The notes beneath the pieces are model-generated. The model saw only the letters and a list, made by a program, of their open reading frames with translations. It was not told the DNA's origin and did not search any database. A stretch of 64,000 nt of DNA from Spirodela intermedia (lineage: Eukaryota; Streptophyta; Magnoliopsida; Alismatales; Araceae): the NCBI GenBank assembly GCA_902729315.2, contig LR746280.1, forward strand, positions 426,001-490,000. Reading direction: 5' to 3'. Both the position numbers and the translations under genes were made by a program. Positions 1 to 10,751 of the stretch are shown piece by piece (position 1 is the stretch's first letter; every line of letters starts with the position of its first letter).

Positions 1-701
1 CCATCCTGTGCCTTTCAACTCGTCGCAAATGTAAAGTCAGAATCTGGCCGTTCTCTAGATACACTAAGGGGAAGGTAAGCATTAGATGCAGGTCTGCGGT
101 GGCTTTCAGAATTCGCCACTGGGTGCCCCCAATAGTTAATATACTCGGTCTACATAGAGATGTCTATATATTGTACATACCAACATCAAATAATCAGGGA
201 AAAGGCACATAATTCCCCAATATGCTCTGGAAATCTTGGTCGACCATTTCTTGCAAGTTCATTGATATTTCTGTCGATGTTCTCTGTCAAGGGTTTTGGA
301 AGCATCCTCGATTAGGTACTATCATTTTTCACCTCCCCATTTGTGTAGTGCAGCATTCTGACAGACGCTTCAGAGCAACCCAGCAGAAGTCAACCATGGC
401 AAAAGATCTTTCTCGCTATCCATTGATGGAAACTGAACTAAATAAAACCCTAAGGAAGGCAGTGCCCAGACCACATCTACTTTTTTCCATTATTTTTGTA
501 TGGTTTTCCGCTATGGATGCCCATTAATATAATATTTAGAATTTTCTGTTTACATCGGACGATAATCATTCATCATGTTCGTGATATCCATATCTTATTC
601 CTTCAGGGGGGACCTTCAGCGGAATTTGCCTTCTTTTCCAGATCCTGTAAAGATTTATATCTCAGAATCCATACGTTGACTTCGGTTCATGGCTTGGACA
701 G
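1..701. other. No resolved gene; probable intronic/5' part of the hemoglobin gene
   Basis: No ORF here resembles a known protein. The hemoglobin gene that follows should have upstream exons coding the first two thirds of the globin fold, but I could not place them. A possible fragment at about 610-625 reads G-G-P-S, as in the family's M-G-G-P-(P/S)-L-Y-S-Q motif, but it does not continue in frame to the next exon. The upstream exons may lie left of the window, be diverged, or be damaged. Confidence 0.4.
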
Positions 702-1043
702 GCCATCCGGCGCTGATCGGACGCCACCGCCCCTTTCCTGTCACCCACCGGGCCGCTGAAAGATGGTTGCACCACATGCAGCAGGCGTTGGACAGCACCC
801 AGACCATCGACCCGGATTCCAAGATCAAGATGATGAATTTCTTCAGGCAAGCCTCCCTCAAACCCTAGCTAGCTCTCTGGACAGAAATCTAGCTTCATTG
901 GCTTATAATCCCCCTCTCTCTCTCTCTCTCTCTACAGGCACACTGCGTTTTTTCTCGTGGCTGGGGATGAGCTGAAGAATCCGGCAACGAAAGGAGCGGT
1001 GCCTGCCTGCAAGCACGCGGCCAGCAAGCCAGCGGCAGAGTGA
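702..1043 (+). CDS. GLB3: Truncated (2/2) hemoglobin, 3' part
   Basis: The product belongs to the plant truncated 2-on-2 hemoglobins (Arabidopsis GLB3 type), haem proteins that bind O2 and NO and are thought to act in NO or oxygen metabolism. Two exons are clear: 702-846 and 938-1043, joined in frame. Exon one reads [16 protein letters not shown], then [14 protein letters not shown] and [10 protein letters not shown]. Exon two continues [14 protein letters not shown] and ends with a short polar tail, [11 protein letters not shown], and a TGA stop. The tryptophan and helix-H region match the family closely. The intron starts with GC, not GT (see findings), and its 3' end is a CT repeat running into the acceptor. 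The N-terminal two thirds, including the proximal-histidine region upstream, was not located, so the entry is partial and intactness is unknown. Exon 702-846 opens in phase 1, which needs an upstream coding exon. Confidence 0.8.
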
Positions 1044-1525
1044 GTCTCGGAGCATATAAGGAGCTCAGTTTACAGGTATCAAGGCGCGTTCTTGGTACTG
1101 CATTATGAAACTTGCCCCGGTGGAGGCCGACAAATCCCATTTGATGTGGCCCTGAAGAACAAATTCTTGGCCGCCGATAAGTCTCCGGGTCGCTGACCGA
1201 CCCGTTTGCATGTCATCTCTCACCGTCGATCCGGTTAATTCCCATTCCTATCGCCTTCGGGTGTTTCTCTGGGTCAAACCCACAGAACAAGAGAGAGAGA
1301 GCTGTACGTCCCTTGGAATTTTGGGCTAGAATGTCGAAACCAAGACCGGCAGAGGTAAAGAGATTGGCGTTGAGAGAGAGAGAGAGCGAAAGAGAAAGTT
1401 GGAGAGAGAGCGAGCGAGCGAGAGAGAGAGATAGAGAGAGAGAAAGCGAGAGAGCTGTAGGTACTGTGGAATTTTGGGATAGCATGTTGAAACCAAGCCC
1501 TGACAGAGGTAGAGTGATTGAGATT

Positions 1526-1564
<39 letters not shown>

Positions 1565-1994
1565 GGTGCGTGTCACTGGAGACTTTCGGTTCAAGATCGC
1601 ATTGACGGGGTTACAGAGATCAATCAAATCGGGCCTATTTTTATCTGTTCGGAATACACAAACTTGATTGAGTTGACCGCGCCCGAGCTCCGGACTGACC
1701 CGGGCCTTTCGACGCCTCTAACCAGGGATCTCCAACCGCGTGGCTTCACGTCCTGCCCCCACTCCCCACCTGCCTTCTAGTCAACACCGATCCCGAGACA
1801 TCACGTCCGACATTGACACTTGAACTGACTGATCTAAGCGTGGGAGGCTGGGGAGCCGAGAGGGTGGTCTTGACAAGCTGACGAGCTTTCATTTCTATAT
1901 TGACTACGATAAAAACCCTATTTTTATTATAATGCTCAGACATCACCGCTACTTCTTCAATCTAATAAGCGCTCTATATCATCGCTAATATTGG

Positions 1995-2053
<59 letters not shown>

Positions 2054-2162
2054 CTCTCGCTCTCTCGCTCTCTCTCTCGCTCTCTCTCTCTCTCTTTCTC
2101 TCTCCCTCGTTCTCTCTCTCGCTCTCTCTCCCTCGTTCTCTCTCTCGCTCTCTCTCCCTCGT

Positions 2163-2218
<56 letters not shown>

Positions 2219-2235
2219 CCTCGTTCTCTCTCTCG

Positions 2236-2289
<54 letters not shown>

Positions 2290-2435
2290 CGCTTCCTCTC
2301 TTTCCCTATGTGAATATATGCGCATATCATGCGGGGGCCAAGACCAAATCTTGAAGCCAGTCAAGTAAACTTCATTGCCATGCAAGAAGAATGCATGTAC
2401 ATTTATAACGTATATGTCTGCATGTTCCTTGGGAA
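1044..2435. repeat. Intergenic region rich in GA/CT microsatellites
   Basis: Purine-rich GA tracts lie at about 1290-1445 and 1529-1560. A compound CT tract of about 290 bases at 1996-2286 mixes (CT)n with repeated CTCTCG, TTCTCTCTCC and CTCGTTCTCT variants, so it has internal higher-order repetition. Long ORFs here code only Ser-Leu or Arg-Glu repeats and are artefacts of the microsatellite. No gene is seen. Confidence 0.85.
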
Positions 2436-2705
2436 TCAATGCATGAGATACGTGACGAGCAATCCCACGATCATGAGGCCGTAAGCCACCCCTTGGTCGA
2501 TCGTCTTCACTGCATTGGAGAATGAACTTCGATCAGAGAGAGAGAGAGACAGACAGACAGAACTAGAGAGAGAGAGAGAGAGACCGTAGTTACCATCTAT
2601 GGTGAAGGGCAAGGGGGAGGCCTTAGCCTTTGCTGCGGCCGCTGTAAAGAAGGCCCCGGCGAGAAGAAGAGCCTCGCTCCACTGGGGAATCATCGTCTTC
2701 TCCAT
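2436..2705 (-). CDS. Short arabinogalactan-peptide-like membrane protein
   Basis: A two-exon gene gives 61 aa: exon 1 at 2705-2594 and exon 2 at 2509-2436, joined as GATG/TGAAG in phase 1. The N-terminus (from MEKTMIPQW) is a hydrophobic signal peptide with an alanine run. The C-terminus reads TIDQGVAYGLMIVGLLVTYLMH, which matches the conserved C-terminal segment of the AGP16/20/22/41 group of arabinogalactan peptides, where it acts as the GPI-attachment or membrane segment. The Pro-rich Ala-Pro/Ser-Pro part expected between these segments is almost absent: only ASPLP remains, so glycan attachment sites are few. The 84-base intron is largely a GA/CT microsatellite. A TATA box lies about 135 bases upstream of the ATG. 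A second in-frame ATG at 2693-2691 is a possible alternative start. Family placement rests mainly on the C-terminal motif. Confidence 0.65.
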   Translation of the reverse strand: MEKTMIPQWSEALLLAGAFFTAAAAKAKASPLPFTIDGNYGLSLSLSSSVCLSLSLSDRSSFSNAVKTIDQGVAYGLMIVGLLVTYLMH

Positions 2706-2838
2706 CCTTCACGGGCAGAGCAGAAAACCCTAGAAAAAAAATGGAGCGATGGAGGAGCCAAGTGACCAACCGGACGCTTCTTCTCTCTTCGCCTGCACGC
2801 GAACACCGATGAGGGGGGGGAACATCGCACGACGTAGC

Positions 2839-2846
2839 TATTTATA
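2839..2846 (-). promoter_or_regulatory. TATA box of the arabinogalactan-peptide-like gene
   Basis: The minus strand reads TATAAATA here, about 135 bases upstream of the ATG at 2705. It would place transcription start near 2810 and give a 5' UTR of about 105 bases. Confidence 0.55.
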
Positions 2847-2849
2847 GGC

Positions 2850-3508
2850 TCCTCCCCCATTCGCTTTACTGTAGTAAATGAGGTCAACCCATTGAAGATA
2901 AGCCCACTGTGTACATTCACCGGTGAACCGAATCCCATCCGTCCGTCTTCAATGCAAATCCCCCCCAGAGCTGGAGAGAGATAGATTGATACCTAGAGAG
3001 AGAGAAAGACTGATTGCGGGGGTTGGACGGATGGCGGAGCGTCAATGCCGAGCCCACAGGGATGGGCCCGTCGTGGTCTCCTAACCCAGTAGACCGAGTC
3101 ACGTTCAGGGACAAGGCTACGCTGTCTACCCATTGTTTCGTACTATACAAATAAACCTGCCTGACCACGGCACTGGGCCATCTCTCTCTCTCTCTCTCTC
3201 CTCTCTCTTCAATAACTTGGTGCATTCACGTTGAACGGGGGGGGGGGGGAGGGATTCAATTACCGGCGCTGATGTATGAAATCAGAAAAGTAGCGCCAGG
3301 ATTTCGGGGTGCTTAATGAATGCCACCGTCGTTGAGGTGGGTTAAATAAAAGTGGGCGGAGATGGAGATCGTTCCTCTCTTTGGTGCATTTAATGGCGGG
3401 CCGAGGGCTTCTAAACTACTTACGAATTAAAAGCAAATAAAATATAACGAAGGTTGGGGCGGGGGCGGGCCGGAACCTCTGTACAACGGTTCGAAGAGGA
3501 CCGACCCC
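2850..3508. other. Intergenic; no gene seen
   Basis: Promoter side of the arabinogalactan-peptide-like gene and 3' flank of the TKI1-like gene. It holds a short CT tract (3181-3200) and a run of G at 3237-3249. Minus-strand ORFs in this stretch have no recognisable protein character. Confidence 0.6.
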
Positions 3509-4319
3509 TCAGGTGGACGGAGCGCTCTCCATGGCGAGCAGAGAGCAACCTTGGAAGGCGTCCAGGCTGCTTGAGATCAGGCCACTGAGAGTGGTACCCT
3601 CGGCTCCGGTGATCTGCTTGGAAGGCGCGCCGTAGCCGAATGGACCCAGAGAATCCTGCTGCCGGAGGCATAAGAAGATCGATCTCAGACTCTAAGCTGT
3701 AGGAGGAAAAGAAAAAGAAAAAGGAGACACTATTTACCCAGCAGAAATTCAGCAACCCTAGATTTGACATTTGTGGCTCGTTGGTCTGTGGGTCGGGCGT
3801 CGACCCAGTTGCTGGTTCTTCCGAGTTGTGATCCTGGTGAGGAAGAGAGAGAGAGAGAGAGGGAGATTGGGTCATAAAACTGGGGAAATAAATCTGGCAC
3901 AATGTGAGCGCTGTTCTTGTTATGAGAAACGAACCTGAACAGCAGTGTGATCACACGCGGGAGAAGTCTTGGTCCTTGACGAAGTGGGCTTCATCGTGGG
4001 GAAGGCGTGGCGCGTTTCTTCCGCGTCCCAGATGGAGGAGAGGGACGGCGGCTGTGTCGAATAATGTGGATATTGGTTGCGGGCGATGAAGTCGGCAATG
4101 GCGAAGTCGAATGAATCGCAGTTGGAGATATGCTTGGAACTTGGGTTCTTCTCCGTGGGCAGTTGACTGGCTTGGTTGGCGTTTGAAGTTTCTGAGAGTA
4201 GCTGCCCAACGCTGACACTTGTCACACAGTCAACCCAAGAGAGCAGGCTGCTGCCTCCCATTGCCGTATTGCGCTTGACAATATTGACAGTATAAAAAAA
4301 AGATGTGTGAATTGCCAAC

Positions 4320-4364
<45 letters not shown>

Positions 4365-5728
4365 CCTACAGAAGTAAAAGTAAAACTTAATGGGTGCAGA
4401 AGAGTACCACTGGCTTGTCTGGTTCGTGTGATGGTCCCGCTTCATTGGCAGGCACTGGTTCAAGTTCTTGGGTGATTAATGGGTGCGGTTGCTCTTCTCC
4501 TTCAACAGTGTTTCTACTTCTGCCTGTTCTTGATTGCAGGTTCTTCTCTGAAATGTATGTCCCAGGAGGTGGCTGAGAGTTTTCTGACCCTGGATTCGGG
4601 TACAACCCATACCTTAAAAACAGACGATACAAGTCTTTTACTCACTTAAATTCGCGGAACCCATCTGCAGACTAATTGTTCACAAAAAGGTATATATAAC
4701 AGGTGAAGGGCGGATGACATACTTTAGACGGAATATCTCTGGTTGTCCAACTGTCGAGTACACATCGGCTGCACTGGTCTCCCTATCGTTTAACGTCCAT
4801 GTTTTATGACCCAAGAGGCTGACTTCTCCACCCTCGTGTGGAAAAAGCACGAGTTCATAAGCTGTCCTGGGGATGCCCCACTTGATGGTGAGATGTGTCA
4901 CCACTGATGATATCTTCTTTCGTGGCCGTAGGGTGAGCTCTAGGTAAGGATTATGGTCACCCTGTAATAAGCGGAAATCCATGTTCCCACGGTTAGGCTA
5001 TTCAGATGAAGAAGGATCACAGCTGCGAGGTTTCTATTTCTGAATACCTCTTGCAATACTCTGCGGGTATCTTCATCGATCGGGAACAACTGAAGTTTGA
5101 ACTTATCAGAGGGCTGCAGGAATTGCCGGCTCTCAACAGTATGATGCTTTTCTGCTATGTCGGGAGCATCTTCGGTTATGATCTGACTTGAGCTTGATGG
5201 ACGGAGGATTGTAGATGGCAATGCTTGCAACAGTTTCCTAGCAGAGACTTGATCATTGGTCCCTGTTTACAATTCCCACTTGAACTTGAGAAAAATATTG
5301 CACAACGAAGATTGAATTGATGAATATCATTTCTCCACGGCTCGCATTTGAATAGGAACAATCGTTTCAAGTAAGGTACGGTTTAGATTTTTCACACCAA
5401 TAACATCGATAAATCAATGCAGAATTCAGTTAGCATGTTTAAATGAACCTTTTGTCAAACAGGGCATACCAGAAAACCGAATCAAGATGATTCCTGAATT
5501 TACCTGTAGTTTTCCGTTTTTGTCGAGTTGCCTTCATATTAGCTTTTCCTGATATTTTGCTGTAAATTCCAGAAATATCCTTGGTCGTTGTACAAGCAAC
5601 ACTTGTCTCGTTCAGAAACTGCCTAGAATTTTTCATGATGAATTGATCATCCCCAGTCAAGAGGTGACAACACCCAAACGCTTCTTCCGAAAAAGAATCG
5701 AACCAACCAGACAATATTTCACACTTTT
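3509..5728 (-). CDS. TKI1: TSL-kinase-interacting protein 1-like, C-terminal 499 residues
   Basis: Plant TKI1 binds the TOUSLED kinase and is a nuclear protein with an N-terminal SANT/Myb-like domain. Seven exons are supported on the minus strand: 5728-5504, 5262-5048, 4961-4723, 4612-4408, 4273-3935, 3833-3738 and 3691-3509, all phase-consistent and ending in TGA. Recognisable family blocks are RQKRKTTG at the first junction, KFKLQLFPIDEDTRR, then NPYLELTLRPRKKISSV, WTLNDRETSAADVY and IFRLKYGLYPNP. The fifth exon carries LLSWVDCVTSVSVGQLLSE, NCDSFDFAIADFIARNQ and SIWDAEETRHAFP. The last carries QQDSLGPFGYG and LSGLISSSLDAFQ. The first listed exon opens in phase 1, so coding exons must exist upstream, but no SANT-domain exon could be found between 5740 and 7320. 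Introns are short, and two acceptors (at 4613 and 4274) end in AAG, which is weaker than CAG. Confidence 0.75.
4322..4362 (+). repeat. (GA)20 microsatellite in a TKI1-like intron
   Basis: A GA tract (CT on the coding strand) lying in the intron between coding exons 4408-4612 and 3935-4273 of the TKI1-like gene. Confidence 0.9.
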
Positions 5729-7319
5729 CTGGTCAAAGAAGGATATCAGTTAGAGTGATAGATCGACAAGAGCTCCATCAAGAGACATAGACATCTTACG
5801 TTCAAAAACCGAGATAACATACCTTACAGGCTAAACATTTTTAATCAGACTACGAATCATGATTTCCTTGGGGAGAAATAAAGCTACCAATTTACGCTCA
5901 ATGTAACGATAGAAAGTTTTATGAGACTTCTCATCTTCAGTACAGTCACAAAATGAGAATGGTGTCGGCTCTCATTGGGGCATCATGAGACCATAACTTA
6001 ACAATTAGATAAGCACCATTTTTTAAACCTCTCTAATAATGGGTTTATTTTTAATACCATCACATCTGTGAAAAGGACATGATTAATAATAATATATGCA
6101 TGGGAGCAAAAAATAATGCCATATCATGAAATAGATTATGTGAAGAGAAAACTGAAACCTCATTAGGAATCAAAAACCATAGACTATTTCGGCAATGGTC
6201 CAATACCAGTTCGTTGAACATGGCTCCGATAATAAGTATTAATGCTGATACCAATAAGGTAAAAATGTTTTCGAATCGAACTAGGAGATCTCGCGTGGTT
6301 TATAACCAGATAAATTTTCTCTGAATCGGCAATAAATCAATTGACGGCCCATTATGTGTTACCATTCTCTACCAAATAATGTTATCAATTATGACACGGT
6401 GTAAGTTGATTGCTTAATATGGTTGAAGGGTATGCCTTGGTCAAGAATATGATAGCAGGTGAGATGAAATTTCCATGAACCTTACACAATGCATTCTTTA
6501 AACGATCACATCCATTTACATTGCTTTTTTTATTAATATCTTATATTTTAGCCAGATTTAACAAAAAATTATACATAAGCACCAATTGGAGCATTTTCAA
6601 CACACACAATTTCTTTGCACCGAAGGAAGTATCAAAAATGACTGTCAAGGGATGAAGCAACTTCAACATCAAATTATGAATGAAGATGTAAAATCGTCAT
6701 TTGAGAAGCAATTTTATTGCATGGGCATCTATGTAACGGTTAAGTTACGATTCTAATTCCCACATCATAAAAAAAAAGTAAAAGGTCTCGAGAAAAAAAT
6801 CATCCTATTTGACCGCTATACAGATTCATTAACTTTTCTCAAGTAATCTTTTCTAGTGCAAGAAATCCCAGGTTCACGAGATAAATCACATAAAAGGTGA
6901 ATCTATATCCAGACCATTCATGGTACAATAAAACCAAGACGAATGAGATACGTAATTATTCATGTGAATGCTACACAGTTAACAACGTCAACTGAATTTA
7001 GACAAGAGGAGCCAACAAAATTTTTGTTCCAGATTGGAAAAAGTAAAACTAGCAACAGGGACTATCAACCATCAGCAATGTGAAATGCCACAAACTGGAA
7101 AATAAATATAGCATTTTTCAGATAACAACAGTTGAGCAGCAGAACCGCTTCCCCTGCGCTACCAGAACATTGAAATTTAGAAGAATGAACCGTCTAAAAG
7201 AAAGGCAGAATGAGGAGGTCTCGAAAGCAAAAAGAGACGAGGGAGGGAGAACGAACCCCAAGTCAGAAATCACGAACCCTAAATCAGGGAACTAATTACA
7301 CAGAAGAAATAGAGCTTAC
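5729..7319 (-). other. AT-rich stretch inside the TKI1-like transcription unit
   Basis: This 1.6 kb lies between the presumed 5' UTR exon and the first certain coding exon of the TKI1-like gene. It is AT-rich and full of stops in all frames, so it looks intronic. The SANT domain expected in this family should be coded here but was not recognised on either strand. Confidence 0.5.
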
Positions 7320-7522
7320 CGGTCTCACTCGGATTCAGGCACAACTCTCAGACTGGAAAGCCCGATTTGAGGAAGGGCGACCACGGCCGCACAACAAATG
7401 GGAAATCACCGAGCGGAGAGGAAGATACTGCGCTTTCGCCGGAAGATGAACCGGATTCGTGTGGATTGCGAGGGAAGGAAGAGGAAGTGGGAGGAGGGAA
7501 GAGGCAATTCCCGGTATTTATA
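7320..7522 (-). promoter_or_regulatory. Core promoter and non-coding first exon of the TKI1-like gene
   Basis: The minus strand has TATAAATA at 7522-7515. It is followed by a pyrimidine-rich leader without ATG that ends at a good donor, CCG/GTAAGC, at 7320/7319. This fits a 5' UTR exon followed by a long first intron. Assignment to TKI1 rests on orientation and proximity only. Confidence 0.5.
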
Positions 7523-8010
7523 CGGAGGGAGTAAGGGAGGGAACCGGGGAGCCTTTGAAAAATATTTCGTTACCGCCTTCCCGCGGACGCTCCACGTGAC
7601 ACCGGGGACCACGGTGAAACGTGGACCCGCGAATAAAAGCTATCGGAAACTGATGACGTGCGCGATCGTTTAATTAAAGCTATTTTATTTTTAGCACTTT
7701 TTTCCTCTTTTGTCGGTGGGGCTGCCACGTGCCGAGCAAAATGGCCCAAATTAATTCTCCCAGTCCTAATTAATAACCATAATCAAATATTTTTCCTAAC
7801 AATCACATCGAATTTAATTATTTTCAATAAAAAAAAATAAAACTCGGAAACTATGATCACACATAACACCAATTAGTATGAAATATTAACATTAAAAAAT
7901 ACTTTAAAATGCTACTAACATATCAAAACTTTGTAGATGGGATTATAAATGCACATGTTTTAAGAATTGGGGTATATAAATATTGGTAAATGAAAGGGCT
8001 TTTTCAGATA

Positions 8011-8440
8011 TGTTGTGTTATTCCAAGGGTCAAAGACAAAAGAAGAAAGGGTGGAGGGGGGGAATGTGGGTCAAATCACCATAGATTATTGGTTCCAAAA
8101 ACTTTAAATCCAATAATGATTTTTAAAAAACCAATTCACCCTCCTTTTTGTTATTCTTACATATTCTTCAAAATCTATGGTTTTACTAGAGTAATCATCC
8201 ACTAGGCATCATCATCTCAAATCTATGGTTTTACTAGAGTAATGTCATATTCAACATTTATTTTCATTAACATGACATAAATAATGTTAGAAAATGTGAA
8301 GAGGGAGTCAATTGGACTGATTTTTTACTTTAGCTTTATATTTATTTAGACATCTAAAGAATAATTATATAGTTTAGGTATTGGGCATAAAAATAGAAAT
8401 ATACACATAAGACCTTGTTTCAATATAACAATCATGTGAG
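8011..8440 (+). repeat. Diverged direct repeat, copy A
   Basis: Matches 8841-9214 in the same orientation with many substitutions and indels. Shared landmarks in order are TTCCAAGGGT, the CAACATTTATTTTCATTA type block, GAGTTGGACT/CAATTGGACT and AGACCTTGTTT. Inside this copy a 25-base sequence beginning AAATCTATGG occurs twice without change, at 8171-8195 and 8219-8243. Confidence 0.6.
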
Positions 8441-8840
8441 CTGAATATTTTATTTTTGCATAATAAAAAAAATAAATCAAGAAGAGAGTAGGTAAAAGTT
8501 TGTTGCATATAAGTTGGAGAGTGGAGCACTAGCATGTTGAGAGCTGCTCCAAACAACAAGTGTCAGATTAGACAATCTTTTATCTGTTTGATAAAAGTAG
8601 GCAACTATTTGACTAAACCCTCCCCTCATACTCTAGCTTAAAATATATATTAAATGAAAAATTAATAGTGTGCTTTATGGAATAACATAATGTTAATTAA
8701 ACTAATTTATTTTATATATATATATATATAATTGTAGTGTGAGAAACATGTGGGGCTACCTCATGACTAGGAATCAGATGAATGGGCTCAACATAGTCAT
8801 GTGATCATTGAGCCTAATTTAGTTTTCTTAGCTATGGCTC

Positions 8841-9214
8841 TTGTTATGTTTCCAAGGGTTGAAGACTAAATAAAATTATGGTATAAAGCTAGAAGCCTAT
8901 CACTACTTTCAAAAAGACATGTTCACCCCTCTTCTGGTTCCTCTCACATCAACAATTTTAAGATAATAATCGTCCATTAAATTGGCAGCACCATCTGAAC
9001 CTGGGCTTGGATAAATGAGCATATCCAACATTTTTTTTCATTAGCAGAATATTAGGTAATATTATAAAAAGTGAAGGCAAAGGAGTTGGACTAATTCATA
9101 AATTAGTTTTTTATTTACCATGAGCTCTCAAGAACAATTAAGTAACTTAGTTATTAGTTGCATAAGCAAAAATCAAGATGTCAGACCTTGTTTTTAAGAG
9201 CATAATCATTTATC
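8841..9214 (+). repeat. Diverged direct repeat, copy B
   Basis: Partner of 8011-8440, lying about 0.8 kb downstream. It lacks the internal 25-base doublet seen in copy A. Confidence 0.6.
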
Positions 9215-10751
9215 AATGATGTAGAACGTCACTGTAAGGAATGAGAACGTTACTATAAGTTATTTATACAAGAAAAGTTATATTTTCATAAAAATCTGTT
9301 TATATTTTGAGAAATTAATTATGTAACATGCCTATGAATTGCACGTAAAATGATCATAGGAACATTTGGCATTTGATTAAACCCTAAGAAGATGAATGCT
9401 ACCATTGGTCACAACTAAAAGAAAATAGAAAAATTAATGTATGAGGATGTCAAATATGATTAGCTAACTAAATGAAACATTACAACCTATATAGCTATGT
9501 ACACCATCACCAATTTCAGATAGATTGTGAGTATACATATCCATAGATTTTGTTACGGAGCTATCACGTTGACAACAATGAATAAACTCTATCTCCTTCG
9601 TCATGATTATTTATCAAATATGTCACTTTAATGCTGGCAAGAAATTGTTTTATAAAATATATGTAGCTAGCTTATTTTGCAAGTAGGCGATTTGTTTCAT
9701 GGAGTTTCATAATCTATCACCTACTATCAAGATATGATTTATTTTTTTTGCATTGTTTGTATACTTTTTGAAGTAAATTTAATTAATGCTTGATATTTAG
9801 TGGTACAAGTCATTCCCAAACTAATGGCCAAATTGAGTGATACAAGATACTGGCCAATTTAATTGGCTGAATTTTTAAAAGATAAACCAAAATAGTTATA
9901 ATTGGCCGCTTGACTCAAAATTGATCTTCAAATCTCTATTATTTAGTATTTTCCTTCAAAAAACTTATTTTCTATTTATTTCATCTACTAATATATACAT
10001 AAACAAGTATTACAAAAAATAATATGAAGAATCATACAAAAAACGGTGCATCACAGTGTAAAGAATAGTCCTTCATTTACTTACAACAACCATAAGACGT
10101 TAATAAGTACTTTTAACAAGTTAGTTAAACCCGAAGAAATGTGGGTTATTTTTGCAAAAGATTAATGATGATGCCTAGATCATTGATTTGATTTACCATC
10201 AGAAATGACTATACTCTCTACCCTTAAATATGTCTGATATTTACGAGTAGTATGCAAAGCCATTTGCAGACATGAGGGCAAGATTTCCAAAGGAACATGA
10301 TTTAGGAAATTTTTCCAAGATTCCAGAATAAAGATGAAGATGGGTCCAAGCCACTGTTGATGCCACATTTTTCTAAGATCCACCCGATCTCATCAGGTTC
10401 TAATCACAGTCATCATACTTTCTCAATCAAACACCCTTCATTCAAGTATCATCTAAGCCAATTGAGATGAACCAGAAGAAAAATTATTCAGGGTAGCTTC
10501 TGCTTCCAAAATTCGACTCAAAAGCCACAGCTAGATCACGCATAGCACAGGGCTAAACTCAGATGCCGCAAAAAAAACCACAGAAAATAAAGAAGAGAGA
10601 GCCTGACTGGATCTGCTTGAGTAGACAGAAGAAAAGGCATACAGGATTTGTAACTATTTCTTTCTATTTGAGAGAATATCACACGGGCAATTGGTAGTAG
10701 AAATGGAGAATAGACAAGGACTGGAATCATTGGAAACCGAACAATGGAATT

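Larger units (their letters stand above)
7523..10751. other. Gene-free AT-rich intergenic region with an old duplication
   Basis: No ORF of protein character is seen. The stretch 8011-8440 is a diverged copy of 8841-9214 (listed separately). A (TA)n run lies at 8713-8731. Stretches near 10,000 are close to pure A/T. These look like remnants of transposable elements without a recognisable coding domain. Confidence 0.6.

Noticed and set aside
1957-2439. Long Arg-Glu and Ser-Leu ORFs on both strands
   Set aside because: They are translations of the CT/GA microsatellite and have no complexity or family character.
10180-10383. Minus-strand ORF of 67 aa upstream of the OHP2 3' end
   Set aside because: It contains plausible-looking residues but no known motif, no splice context and no neighbour in frame. 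Probably 3' flank.
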